DNA from: Agrobacterium tumefaciens
Lineage (GTDB): Bacteria; Pseudomonadota; Alphaproteobacteria; Rhizobiales; Rhizobiaceae
Reading direction: 5' to 3'
Length of the DNA stretch: 64,000 nt
Assembly (NCBI RefSeq): GCF_013337285.1
Contig: NZ_SUPW01000001.1
Coordinates: forward strand, 868,001-932,000
The notes below the pieces were generated by a model. That model searched no databases. It was not told the origin of the DNA and was given only the letters and a program-made list of their open reading frames with translations. Both the position numbers and the translations under genes were made by a program. Shown here one piece after another: positions 1 to 8,405 of the stretch. Numbering within the stretch: position 1 is the first letter of the stretch; each line of letters starts with the position of its first letter.

Positions 1-1432
1 GCACCGGGCCGAAACGCTCGACGGTATTGTCGCGCACGAATTTATCCAGCACCTCCAGCTCTGCATCGGTAAAACCGAAATAGGCTTTGCCGACCGGGAC
101 GAGCTGCTCGCCATCCTCGCCTTCCGCCCACACACCAAAGGTGAAATCGGAATAATAGCTCGATCTTTTGCCGTGGCCGCGTTGGGCATACATCATGACA
201 GCGTCGATATTATAGGGATCACGCTTCCACTTGAACCATGGCCCCTTGGCGCGGCCTGCCTGATAGGCGCTGTCGCGGCGCTTGATCATCACGCCTTCGA
301 TCACCGGATCGGGCGGGGCGGCGCGCAACGTGTCGAGTTCCGGCCATGTGGAGAACGAGATCAATGGCGACAGGTCGAAGCGGTCATGCGGGGCATGTTC
401 GATGATGTCAGACAGCCGGCCGCGACGCTCCAGATAGCTCTGCGCGCGGATATCGCTCTCGCCATCGAACAGCAGATCGTAAGCGCGGATGAAGGCGGGG
501 TAATCATCCAGCATCTTCGCCGTCACCGTCTTGCGGTTCAGTCGCTGCTGCAGGTCGGAAAAAGTGCGGGTGAGATTGTTGGAGCGCACTGTCCCGCCAA
601 TCAACAACTCGCCATCCATCACGCCTTCAAAATCAAGCGCATCGAGTACATCCGGGAATGCCCCGGAAATATCGTCGCCGGAGCGGGAGTAAAGCTTTCG
701 CGTCTCCCCGGCGCGGGATAGCTGCACGCGAATGCCGTCCCATTTCCATTCGGCGGCATAATCCGCCGGGTCCAATGCATCGAGGTCGCCTTCGGCCACC
801 GGTGTGGCCAGCATGACCGAATGAAAGATGGCGGGGGTGGCCAGCACCGGCCGGTCCGACTTGCCTTCCAGCCACGCAAAAAGCGTGGTGTAGGGAGGCG
901 TCAGACCATGCCAGAGGGTTTCGATTTCGGTGATGTCCTTCCCCGCAAAATCCGCCAGTGCCTGCCGCGCCAGCCGCGCCGAGACGCCGATGCGCAGGCT
1001 GCCGGTGGCGAGTTTGAGGAAGGCGAAACGTGAGGATGTATCGAGCCGGTCGAGCAGATCGCGCACCGCGCCGCGCACTTCGGTGCGCCCAAGCGAATTC
1101 ATCAGCGTCACGACGTCGCCGAGGCGCGGATCCTGCGCCTCGGAATCGTCAGCACCACCGATATTCCCCCAGACCAGCGAAATGGTCTCGGCGAGATCTC
1201 CGACATAGTCATAGGAATAACGGAACAGGACCTCGTCCATCCGCTCCATAACCAGCTCGCGCAGCATGGCGGGTTTGACGCTTTTGAGGTCCAGCGTGCC
1301 GGCAATCGCCGCCAGCCCGTAACCCCGGTCCGGATCGGGCGTATCGCGAAAATAATCGGTCAGCAGCTTCAGCTTGCCGTTGCGCGACGGGGTGAGGACA
1401 AGGCGGTCGAGAAGGGTGGCGAAGGCTTTCAT
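1..1432 (-). CDS. ATP-dependent DNA ligase (exonuclease-associated type), 3' end cut off
   Basis: Seals DNA nicks using ATP. The reading frame runs from ATG at 1432 to the window edge without a stop, giving 477 codons; family members are somewhat longer, so part of the C-terminus is missing. The adenylation motif I (KWDGIR) is clear, with the nucleophilic lysine at about residue 230, preceded by the all-alpha DNA-binding N-terminal domain of the LigB/Lig1-like family and followed by the OB-fold region. The start lies one base after the stop of the upstream exonuclease, so the two are cotranscribed and translationally coupled. This pairing is typical of the bacterial ligase/exonuclease/Lhr-helicase/PdeM repair cassette; the helicase and PdeM genes would lie to the left of the window. 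Identification of the ligase is firm; the repair role is inferred from family context. Confidence 0.92.
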   Translation of the reverse strand, partial: MKAFATLLDRLVLTPSRNGKLKLLTDYFRDTPDPDRGYGLAAIAGTLDLKSVKPAMLRELVMERMDEVLFRYSYDYVGDLAETISLVWGNIGGADDSEAQDPRLGDVVTLMNSLGRTEVRGAVRDLLDRLDTSSRFAFLKLATGSLRIGVSARLARQALADFAGKDITEIETLWHGLTPPYTTLFAWLEGKSDRPVLATPAIFHSVMLATPVAEGDLDALDPADYAAEWKWDGIRVQLSRAGETRKLYSRSGDDISGAFPDVLDALDFEGVMDGELLIGGTVRSNNLTRTFSDLQQRLNRKTVTAKMLDDYPAFIRAYDLLFDGESDIRAQSYLERRGRLSDIIEHAPHDRFDLSPLISFSTWPELDTLRAAPPDPVIEGVMIKRRDSAYQAGRAKGPWFKWKRDPYNIDAVMMYAQRGHGKRSSYYSDFTFGVWAEGEDGEQLVPVGKAYFGFTDAELEVLDKFVRDNTVERFGPV

Positions 1433-1433
1433 T

Positions 1434-2450
1434 TCAATCCCCCTCGTCTTCGTAACCGACAAGATGCAGCGGCTTGGCGGCAATGCCCTGCAATTCGCAC
1501 CAGCGCACCAGCGCCTCCTCCCGGCCATGGGTGACCCAGACGGCCTGCGGGGAAATTTCCTTGATGGTCTCCAACAGTTCCGGCCAGTCGCAATGGTCCG
1601 ATATGACCAGCGGCAGTTCCACGCCTCCCTGCTTTGCCCGCTGCCGCACCATCATCCAGCCGGAGGCGAAGGCGATCAGCGGTTCGTTGAAGCGCCGCGC
1701 CCAGCGCTCCTGAAAGGCCGAGGGCGGGCCGACGACAATCGCACCCTTGAAGGCGGCTGGATTGCTTTTTTCGAGCGTCGCGGGGCGCAGATCGCCGAGA
1801 TCAATGCCCTGCGAGACATAATAATCGCAAAGCCGCGCCAGCGCGCCGTGGATGTAGATCGGCTCGGCATAACCATTGTCGCGCAATAGCCGGATAACGC
1901 GTTGCGCCTTGCCGAGCGAGTAGGCCCCGACCAGATGGGTGCGTTCGGGGAATTGTTTGATGGAGGTAAGCAGCTTGCCGATTTCCACACGCGGCAGCGG
2001 ATGGTGAAACACCGGCAGACCGAAGGTGGCCTCGGTGATGAAGACATCACAGGGCACCGTCTCGAAGGACGCGCAGGTTGGGTCGACGCCGCGCTTGTAA
2101 TCCCCCGATGCGACGATGCGCATGCCGTTCATCTCCACGGAGATTTGCGCCGAGCCCAACACATGGCCGGCCGGATGGAACCCGACAGTGACGCCGTTCA
2201 CCTCCACCGTTTCACCGAATGCCACCGCCTGCTCGCTGCCGCAGAAATCCTCGCCATAACGGATACGCATGATATCGAGCGTCTGGCGCGTGGCCAGCAC
2301 CGCGCCATGGCCGGCACGGGCGTGATCGGAATGGCCATGGGTGATCAGCGCCCGCGCCACGGGGCGCACGGGATCGATATAAAAATCGCCCGCCGGGCAA
2401 TAAAGGCCTTTGGGCGTGGAGTTCAGGAGCTGTTCCGGCTTCATATTCAT
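1434..2450 (-). CDS. Ligase-associated DNA exonuclease (MBL fold, CPSF/mRNA 3'-end-processing-like)
   Basis: A 338-residue metallo-beta-lactamase-fold nuclease of the group found next to ATP-dependent DNA ligases. The metal-binding signature THGHSDHA is near residue 40, SGDYKRG follows near residue 115, and a late THGREEALVRW segment resembles the beta-CASP C-terminal histidine motif. The frame is open upstream to 2492, but ATG at 2450 (MNMKPEQ) is the likely start, because the additional residues look like intergenic sequence. It is the first gene of a two-gene unit with the DNA ligase (one base apart). A GGAAA-N16-CGTT pair at 2517-2493 on the minus strand resembles an EcfG promoter with one mismatch. 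Nuclease function is inferred from the family; substrate is unknown. Confidence 0.88.
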   Translation of the reverse strand: MNMKPEQLLNSTPKGLYCPAGDFYIDPVRPVARALITHGHSDHARAGHGAVLATRQTLDIMRIRYGEDFCGSEQAVAFGETVEVNGVTVGFHPAGHVLGSAQISVEMNGMRIVASGDYKRGVDPTCASFETVPCDVFITEATFGLPVFHHPLPRVEIGKLLTSIKQFPERTHLVGAYSLGKAQRVIRLLRDNGYAEPIYIHGALARLCDYYVSQGIDLGDLRPATLEKSNPAAFKGAIVVGPPSAFQERWARRFNEPLIAFASGWMMVRQRAKQGGVELPLVISDHCDWPELLETIKEISPQAVWVTHGREEALVRWCELQGIAAKPLHLVGYEDEGD

Positions 2451-2606
2451 TGAGATAGGGCCGCCCGCGCGAATGTAAAGTGCTGCGAGCATAACGCGGA
2501 ACGGGCGTTAAATTTCCCGCAGGGGTGTTTTTGTTTTGCCGTCACTTGCGCTGTAGTCATGGCCCACACGCCGGAGGCGTGTCACAGAATTGTCCAACAA
2601 ACTCGA

Positions 2607-2681
2607 CGTCATCCTCGGGCTTGACCCGAGGATCCATAATGCCGTCGGTGGTGGATCCTCGGGTCAAGCCCGAGGATGACG
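2607..2681. repeat. Interspersed palindromic repeat, set A copy 1
   Basis: Two perfectly complementary 30-base arms (2607-2636 and 2652-2681) with a 15-base loop. Each arm is itself a small palindrome (CCTCGGG-CTTGA-CCCGAGG), so the element can fold either as one long hairpin or as two short ones. It lies between the starts of the exonuclease gene and the end of the MFS gene. Related copies occur at 5713, 23894, 31826 and 35258. The rest of the 2451-2738 gap shows no gene. Confidence 0.9.
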
Positions 2682-2738
2682 GAGAAGAGGCCAGAGGTGG
2701 GGTTGAATACACAATCCGGCGGCGATCTTCGTTACAAC

Positions 2739-4268
2739 TTATTCCCCCGCGGCTTCCGCGGGCTTCGCCTCAACCGCGGCCGGCAGGCGCACCGGTTTCA
2801 GCATCAGCGCTGCCGCAAGGCCGATGGCAGCGGTTGCGGCGGCCGCGAAGAATAGCGGTGTAAACGCATCCGAGTAGAGCGAGGCAACGGCCGCCTGTGA
2901 GGCGGCGGGCAGTTCGGCGAGCATTTTCGGCGTCAGTTCCTCTATTCTGCCGACGCCGGGGATATCCACCGCCACGCCCTTGAGGCTGGAGGTGACGATC
3001 GCGCCATAGACCGAAATGGCGATGGCGGCGCCGCCCATGCGGGTCAGCGTCACCGCGCCGCTCGCCGCACCGATATCCGCCTTGGGCGCGGAATTCTGCA
3101 CGCCGATGATCGGCGCCTGCTGGCCGAGGCCAACGGCGAAACCCTGCACCAGCATCAGCACCGCTATCAGCCAAAGCGGCGTGCCCGCATGCATTTGCGT
3201 GAACAGCAGCATGGCGATGAGATTGATGGTGAGGCCCGCCACCGAGAACGGCTTATAGACGCCGGTGATCGAAATCAGCCGGCCGGCCGATAGCGAGCCC
3301 ATGACGATACCGCCGGTGACAGCGATGAAGAACAGGCCTGCATGAGAGGGGGAAAGGCCCGTCGTGGTCTGCAGGAACAGGGCATAATAATTGACCATGC
3401 CGATGCCGATGCCGCCGCTGGTCAACGAAACGATCATCAGCAGCGGAAAGGTCGAATCCTTGAACAGCCTGAGCGGTACGACGGGTTCCGGCGCGCGACG
3501 CTCCACCTGCACCCAGAGGAAAGCGGCGATGACGGCGAAGGCGATGATGCCAAGGCTCGGTGCCGCGATCAGCGAGCCGAACAATTCGCTGCTGTCGGCC
3601 CAGAACACCACGCTGGCGATGGTGGCCGCCAGCAAAACTGCACCGAGATAATCAATCTTCGGCTGGCGCGCGGGGCGACGGTAAGGCAGCATCAGCGCCA
3701 GGCCCGCAATGACGATAATGCCGAGCGGCAGGTTGATGAGGAAGATCGACCGCCAGCCGAACAGGTCGCTCATCGTGCCGCCGAGGATCGGGCCGACGCT
3801 GCCTGACGCCATGATGGTGAGGCTGGAATAGCTCTGGTAACGGGCGCGTTCGCGCGGTTCGAACAGATCCGCATTAACGGAGAAGATCGACACCATGATG
3901 CCGCCGCCGCCAAGCCCCTGCAACACACGGGCGGCAATCAGGCTATCCATCGACCAGGCCACGCCGCAGGCGAGCGAGCCCAGCGTGAAGATAACCACCG
4001 CCGCGATCATCACATATTTGCGCCCGAACAGATCGCCGAGCTTGCCATAAACAGGCATGACCGCGCTGGTTGCCAGAAGATAGGCGGAGCCGATCCAGCC
4101 GAAACGTTCCAGCGCGCCGAATTCGCCGACGATGGTGGGCAGTGCTGTCGATACGATCTGGTTGTCGAGCGTGGCCATGAACATGGCCAGCATCAGAAAT
4201 AGGAAAACGATGAGCCTGCGCCGATGATCCGACACAAGCGGCGCCACGGGGGCTGCGGACATATCCAT
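2739..4268 (-). CDS. MFS multidrug efflux transporter, DHA2 (EmrB/QacA) family
   Basis: A 509-residue inner-membrane drug:H+ antiporter. The MDNQIVSTALP-like motif C region of TM1 (ATLDNQIVSTALPTI), the TM2-3 loop GKLGDLFGRK, and the long run of about 14 hydrophobic segments are characteristic of the DHA2 family. The open frame extends to 4325, but ATG at 4268 (MDMSAAPV) gives the normal short N-terminus and leaves the operator region non-coding. A MarR regulator is transcribed divergently from 4410, and the palindrome at 4319-4336 lies between them, so MarR repression relieved by a ligand is the expected control. Substrate cannot be read from sequence. Confidence 0.9.
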   Translation of the reverse strand: MDMSAAPVAPLVSDHRRRLIVFLFLMLAMFMATLDNQIVSTALPTIVGEFGALERFGWIGSAYLLATSAVMPVYGKLGDLFGRKYVMIAAVVIFTLGSLACGVAWSMDSLIAARVLQGLGGGGIMVSIFSVNADLFEPRERARYQSYSSLTIMASGSVGPILGGTMSDLFGWRSIFLINLPLGIIVIAGLALMLPYRRPARQPKIDYLGAVLLAATIASVVFWADSSELFGSLIAAPSLGIIAFAVIAAFLWVQVERRAPEPVVPLRLFKDSTFPLLMIVSLTSGGIGIGMVNYYALFLQTTTGLSPSHAGLFFIAVTGGIVMGSLSAGRLISITGVYKPFSVAGLTINLIAMLLFTQMHAGTPLWLIAVLMLVQGFAVGLGQQAPIIGVQNSAPKADIGAASGAVTLTRMGGAAIAISVYGAIVTSSLKGVAVDIPGVGRIEELTPKMLAELPAASQAAVASLYSDAFTPLFFAAAATAAIGLAAALMLKPVRLPAAVEAKPAEAAGE

Positions 4269-4318
4269 GAAAAATCTCGTTGAGTTTCGGCGGTTTTGCT
4301 GCGACAATTTGTGTGCTA

Positions 4319-4336
4319 TTAGCATATATATGTCAA
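4319..4336. promoter_or_regulatory. Probable MarR operator
   Basis: An AT-rich 18-base near-palindrome with a perfect 10-base core CATATATATG and TT/AA ends (14 of 18 positions symmetric), in the size range of MarR-dimer sites. It sits between the divergent MFS and marR genes, 11 bases from a consensus TTGACA -35 element of the marR promoter. On the minus strand its end TTGACA could serve as a -35 box for the transporter. Assignment is by position and symmetry only. Confidence 0.6.
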
Positions 4337-4346
4337 TGGCAAGTTT

Positions 4347-4374
4347 TTGACATCCATGCTATTCGCGCTAAATG
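4347..4374 (+). promoter_or_regulatory. Sigma-70-type promoter of the marR gene
   Basis: Perfect TTGACA at 4347-4352, a 16-base spacer, and TAAATG at 4369-4374. Transcription would start near 4381, downstream of the upstream in-frame TTG (4347) and ATG (4356) codons, which argues for translation from GTG at 4410. Confidence 0.55.
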
Positions 4375-4409
4375 TGATCGCGAACGAGCAAGAAAAGGAA
4401 CAGCTGAGA

Positions 4410-4925
4410 GTGGCGACCGAGGAAGACTGGAACGAAGATTTGCCCGAGGACATCAAGCGGATCGGCAATACGATGACGCGCATGCGCATCATGATCGGCC
4501 GCCGCATCATCGGCCGCATGGCGCTTGCCAAGCTCGCTCCGGGTCTCGAACTTTCGCATATCGACGTTCTGGATATTCTGCGGCGCGCCGAAGGTGATGT
4601 CACCGTGGGTGCGATTGCCGAGGGCATGCGCATTGATCCCTCGCGTGGCAGCCGCGTCGTCGCGGACATGGTCGGGCGCGGCCTGTTGAAACGGGGCGTC
4701 TCGCAGGAGGATGGCCGCCGCAGCATCGTCGAGATTACGCCGCTCGGCACCAGCCTGCTGCAGGAAATGCGCCGCACCAAGATGAGCGTCATCGAAGATG
4801 TGATGGATGGCTGGCCAGCCGACGATGTGGAGACTTTCGCGCGCCTGTTCGAGCGGTTTATCGACCGTTTCGAATACCGGTTGTCACCGGACACGGACTT
4901 GCTGACGGATCAGAAAAAATCATAG
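4410..4925 (+). CDS. MarR-family transcriptional regulator
   Basis: A 171-residue winged-helix regulator. The recognition region (VGAIAEGMRIDPSRGSRVVADMVGRGLL) and the wing (SQEDGRRSIVEITPLG) match the MarR family. The frame is open to a TTG at 4347 with an ATG at 4356, but GTG at 4410 has a good ribosome-binding site (AAGGAA at 4395-4400), and the earlier codons overlap the -35 element, so 4410 is preferred. Divergent from a DHA2 efflux pump with a palindrome between them, so it probably represses the pump and possibly itself. It could equally control the GST gene that follows on the same strand. Confidence 0.85.
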   Translation: MATEEDWNEDLPEDIKRIGNTMTRMRIMIGRRIIGRMALAKLAPGLELSHIDVLDILRRAEGDVTVGAIAEGMRIDPSRGSRVVADMVGRGLLKRGVSQEDGRRSIVEITPLGTSLLQEMRRTKMSVIEDVMDGWPADDVETFARLFERFIDRFEYRLSPDTDLLTDQKKS

Positions 4926-5007
4926 TTGCCCCGGCGCTCTGCAACTTCACTTTAAAACAACGAGACCGTAACGTGCCGCCATCGAACAGGTTCAAGGGGT
5001 AATTTCG

Positions 5008-5667
5008 ATGTTGACGATTTACGGTGTCTACCGGTCCCGCGCCACGCGCACGCTGTGGCTCGCAGGGGAACTCGGCATAGAATTCAAACATGTGCCTGTC
5101 ATACAGGCCCGCCGCCTTGCCGATCCGCTCGCTGCCGACGCGCCGCTCAACACACTGTCGCCCGCGTTTCTCGCCATCAACCCGATGGGGACCATTCCCT
5201 GCGTCGAAGATGACGGCATGGTGCTTTATGAATCCATGGCCATCAATCTTTACCTCGCCCGCAAATATGGCGGGCCGCTGGCGCCTGTGGACCTCAAGGA
5301 AGATGCGGCGATGCTGCAATGGTCGTTCTTCGCCGCCACCGAAGTCGAAGCCAATTCGCTGAAGATTTCTTCCGCCGTCGCCGAAGGTCTATCGGAAGGC
5401 GATGCCGGCAGGGCTGTGATCGACGTTGCCGCCCGCCTGCTGAAACGCCCTTTCCGGGTGCTGGAACAGCATCTTGTCCGCCATGATTATCTGGTGGGTG
5501 ATCGCTTCACCGTTGCCGATCTCAATGCCGCGGAAATCGTTCGTTACGCGCAGGGCCACCCGCCGCTGTTTGACGCCCATCCGGCGGTTAAGGCCTGGCT
5601 CACCCGTTGCCAGGCGCGCACGGCGTTCAAGACCATGTGGGATACGCGCGCGGCTGAGGCTGCTTGA
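5008..5667 (+). CDS. Glutathione S-transferase family protein
   Basis: A 219-residue cytosolic GST: an N-terminal thioredoxin-like domain with a [11 protein letters not shown] active-site segment, the conserved cis-proline loop ([11 protein letters not shown]) and the glutathione-binding YESMAI stretch, followed by a helical C-terminal domain containing the [15 protein letters not shown]-capping motif. It conjugates or reduces electrophiles with glutathione in the cytoplasm; substrate unknown. Lies 82 bases after marR on the same strand, suggesting a detoxification context shared with the efflux pump. Ribosome-binding site is weak (GGGG 10-13 bases upstream). Confidence 0.88.
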   Translation: MLTIYGVYRSRATRTLWLAGELGIEFKHVPVIQARRLADPLAADAPLNTLSPAFLAINPMGTIPCVEDDGMVLYESMAINLYLARKYGGPLAPVDLKEDAAMLQWSFFAATEVEANSLKISSAVAEGLSEGDAGRAVIDVAARLLKRPFRVLEQHLVRHDYLVGDRFTVADLNAAEIVRYAQGHPPLFDAHPAVKAWLTRCQARTAFKTMWDTRAAEAA

Positions 5668-5712
5668 AATGAGCTTTTGGCGCGGACTGGAGACGTCCAT
5701 CCGTACTCAACA

Positions 5713-5795
5713 TCATCCTCGGGCTTGTCCCGAGGATCCAACCACGTCGAATAAAATCAATACGTTGCAGATCCTCGGGACAAGCCCGAGGATGA
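5713..5795. repeat. Interspersed palindromic repeat, set A copy 2
   Basis: Two complementary 26-base arms (5713-5738, 5770-5795), each a local hairpin CCTCGGG-CTTGT-CCCGAGG. The loop holds AATAAAATCAATACGTTGCA, which is also present in copy 5 near 35296, so the two are close relatives. Sits between two converging GST genes. Confidence 0.9.
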
Positions 5796-5807
5796 CGACA
5801 GCAACTA

Positions 5808-6428
5808 TTAGCCCCTCTCGCTCGCCAGCGCCCGCTGCACTGCCGGGCGGTCGTTCATGCGGCGGAAGTGATCGTGCACTTTCGGGAAGCGGGCAATATC
5901 CACGCTGTCGCTTTCCAGCCAGCCGGACATGACGAAAAGATAGGGGTCAGCCACCGAATAGGCCGTGCCCAGAACCCAGGGGCCGTGCAGCAGGCCGTGC
6001 TCGATCAGTTCGAAGCACTCGCCCATGGTCTGCGGCACTTTCGCTTTCATATCCGCCAGAGACGCATCCTCATTCGCCCAGCGGCTGCCGCGCCGGCCAT
6101 GCGCATGGGCAACATGCACGGTGGAAGAGATGAAGGCGTTGAAAGACTGCATGACCGCGAATTCGAAGGGATCATCCAGCGGCGCAAGTTTCTTCTCCGG
6201 AGCCATCTGGGCGATGAAGGCGAGGATGGCCGGTGTCTCGGTCAGCACCCCGCTTGCGGTGGCCAGCGCCGGTACGCGGCCTTTCGGATTGATCTTCAAA
6301 AATGTCTCGGAGCGCTGTTCGCCCTGCGCAAAATTGACGCGGTGGGCCGTGTAAGGCAGGCCGGATTCCTCAAGCACGATATGGCTGGCGCGCGAGCAGG
6401 AGCCGGGGGAGAAAAACAGGGTAAACAT
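5808..6428 (-). CDS. Glutathione S-transferase, beta-class-like
   Basis: A 206-residue GST. The N-terminus FFSPGSCSRASHIVLEESG has the Cys (residue 11) that beta-class bacterial enzymes use, and the NPKGRVPAL cis-proline loop and TAYSVADPYLF N-capping region are present. Glutathione-dependent detoxification in the cytoplasm is expected. It follows the asparaginase gene on the same strand after 148 bases; that gap holds a GGCGTCCA/TGGACGCC hairpin (6448-6476), so the two may be separate units. ATG at 6428 is the only sensible start. Confidence 0.88.
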   Translation of the reverse strand: MFTLFFSPGSCSRASHIVLEESGLPYTAHRVNFAQGEQRSETFLKINPKGRVPALATASGVLTETPAILAFIAQMAPEKKLAPLDDPFEFAVMQSFNAFISSTVHVAHAHGRRGSRWANEDASLADMKAKVPQTMGECFELIEHGLLHGPWVLGTAYSVADPYLFVMSGWLESDSVDIARFPKVHDHFRRMNDRPAVQRALASERG

Positions 6429-6576
6429 GAATATGCGACCTCCAGGACAATGAAGGCGTCCACCTCCTCTTGCTGTGGACGCCGGACCTTGCCGGCGGCC
6501 GGGAGTCGGCCATCACGCGCAGGGCAAGCCATCATCGTGCCGGCAACCGGCGGCGTCAAAGGTTTTATGGCGTTTC

Positions 6577-7575
6577 TTACAGCCCGACGACTCTGACATC
6601 GCCGACATGGATGCCGTTCCAGTTGCGCATCTGCCGGTTGGACATGCCAATGAGCACCTGCTGCTCGGCACTGCCCTCATCAAAATAGCGGGCTAGCAAT
6701 GCCGAGACCATGGCTTCGGCCGCGCGCGTGGTGCCGTCCTCGCATTTCACCGCCATGGCAATGCCCTTTTCCGGAAGGGCCGCCACGAAAACGCCTTCAG
6801 CGCCGGTCTTGGCAAAAATCTTGCCCGGTGCGATCTGCATAAGCTTCGTGCAGGCGCGGCCGGTGCCTGCCACATAAAAGGGTTCCGCCATGCAGGCCTC
6901 GATGAGACGGCGCGAGGCTTTGGCGCGGCCCGCTTCCAGCCCCCTGCCCGTCGCCATCCTGGCGAAACCATGCGCCAGACCCGTGAGCGGCACCGCATAG
7001 GTGGGGATGGAGCAACCATCGACGCCACAATTGTCGTGGCCGAGCGCCGCCCCCGTCAGGCTTGCCATCGTGGCGCGGATTTGCCTCTGCAACGGGTGAT
7101 CATAACCGACATAGCCCTTGGGGTCGGTGCCCGTGTGGCAGCAGGCGCAGATGAAGCCGGAATGTTTACCGGAGCAATTATTGTGTAGCGCCGTCGGTTT
7201 TTCCAGCGTGCGGGCCTGATGGATGATGGTTTTCTGGTCGGATGACCAGTGCGCACCGCATTCCAGCGTCTCCACATCCCGTCCCGCTTTGGCCAGCATG
7301 GAAGCGGCAAGCGCCGCATGTTCGTCTTCACCGGAATGGGAGGAACAGGCAAGCGCCAGTTCACGATTGCCGAAACCATAGGCATCCGCCGCGCCGCTTT
7401 CCACCAGCGGCAGCGCCTGCATGGCCTTGCAGGCAGAACGCGGGAAGATGCCGCGCTCGATATCGCCTGCCGCAAACACAACACCGCCATCGCCATCCAC
7501 CACCACGGCAAGGCCCTGATGGCGGCTTTCGACAAGACTGCCCCTGGTGATTTCGACGGTAACGGAATTGTTCAT
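6577..7575 (-). CDS. L-asparaginase, Rhizobium etli type II (PF06089-like)
   Basis: Hydrolyses L-asparagine to aspartate and ammonia. The 332-residue protein belongs to the asparaginase family typified by R. etli enzymes and unrelated to E. coli AnsA/B: it carries the SACK motif at residues 47-50 (catalytic Ser/Lys pair in that family), CSSHSGEDEH, the NNCSGKHSGF segment and DNCGVDGC, whose cysteines and lysine bind metal in the characterised homologue. The frame is open to 7686, but ATG at 7575 follows a GAGG ribosome-binding site by 7 bases and matches the family N-terminus. Divergent from a DUF3750 gene. Function is confident at family level. Confidence 0.87.
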   Translation of the reverse strand: MNNSVTVEITRGSLVESRHQGLAVVVDGDGGVVFAAGDIERGIFPRSACKAMQALPLVESGAADAYGFGNRELALACSSHSGEDEHAALAASMLAKAGRDVETLECGAHWSSDQKTIIHQARTLEKPTALHNNCSGKHSGFICACCHTGTDPKGYVGYDHPLQRQIRATMASLTGAALGHDNCGVDGCSIPTYAVPLTGLAHGFARMATGRGLEAGRAKASRRLIEACMAEPFYVAGTGRACTKLMQIAPGKIFAKTGAEGVFVAALPEKGIAMAVKCEDGTTRAAEAMVSALLARYFDEGSAEQQVLIGMSNRQMRNWNGIHVGDVRVVGL

Positions 7576-7648
7576 TCTCTCAGCCTCAAAAAATTCTGAT
7601 TTTATGTCGTTGATACCGTAATTGATTTTTCGATGCACGGGGCTCTCA

Positions 7649-8401
7649 GTGAAATTTGCAAAACGTCTGCTGCTGGCGATTGCCATTATCTATCTGCTGC
7701 CTGCGCTGGCATCGGCCGGGTTGTGGGCCATGCGGGATCATCCGCAGGGCTGGCGCGATGCCCGCTGGTCCTCCTCAGGCACCCTTCCGCAAGCCGGAGC
7801 CGATGGGCAGGCAGCGGTTTACGTGTTTTCCGCCATGACCGGGGGCTTCAAGGGCTCCGTCGCCAGCCATGCCTGGATCGTGCTGAAAAAGCCGGGTGCG
7901 ACGGCCTATGACCGCTATGACAAGGTGGGTTGGGGAACGCCCATCCGCCGCAATGGTTATGCGGCGGATGCCTTCTGGTATTCCAACACGCCGCGCCAGG
8001 TGGTGGCCGTTCACGGCGCGGCGGCGGAAAAGCTGATCCCCAGGATCGAACAGGCGATTGCCGACTACCCCTACGGCAAGCCGGGCGGCTACCGCATCTA
8101 TCCCGGCCCGAACTCCAACACCTTCGTCGCCCATGTGCTGCGCAGCGTGCCGGAACTCGGCGTGGTGCTGCCATCAGATGCGGTGGGTCGCGACTATCTG
8201 CCGAACGGCGCGTTTTATCATGTTGCCGACGACTGGAAGGATGCGAGTGTTTCGCTGGGCGGATTGTTTGGTATTTCGGCGGGAACGCGCAGCGGTTTCG
8301 AGATCAATTTTCTCGGTCTGGTCGCGGGGATCGATTTCAGCCGCCCGGGCATCAAGATACCGGGGCTTGGTTATTTCGGGGTGGCCGGCGCACGCGTCTG
8401 A
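7649..8401 (+). CDS. DUF3750 family membrane-anchored protein
   Basis: A 250-residue protein of unknown function. After a start at GTG 7649 (GGGG 6 bases upstream) there is one hydrophobic segment (RLLLAIAIIYLLPALASAGLW), then a soluble domain with SHAWIVLKK, YPGPNSNTFVAHVLR and LPNGAFYHVADDW. The conserved His, Cys-free NSNTF and acidic residues recall papain-like or LRAT-like folds used by several DUFs, but that is only an impression. Expected to sit in the inner membrane facing the periplasm. Convergent with the ClC gene (4 bases apart). Confidence 0.7.
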   Translation: MKFAKRLLLAIAIIYLLPALASAGLWAMRDHPQGWRDARWSSSGTLPQAGADGQAAVYVFSAMTGGFKGSVASHAWIVLKKPGATAYDRYDKVGWGTPIRRNGYAADAFWYSNTPRQVVAVHGAAAEKLIPRIEQAIADYPYGKPGGYRIYPGPNSNTFVAHVLRSVPELGVVLPSDAVGRDYLPNGAFYHVADDWKDASVSLGGLFGISAGTRSGFEINFLGLVAGIDFSRPGIKIPGLGYFGVAGARV

Positions 8402-8405
8402 CGCA

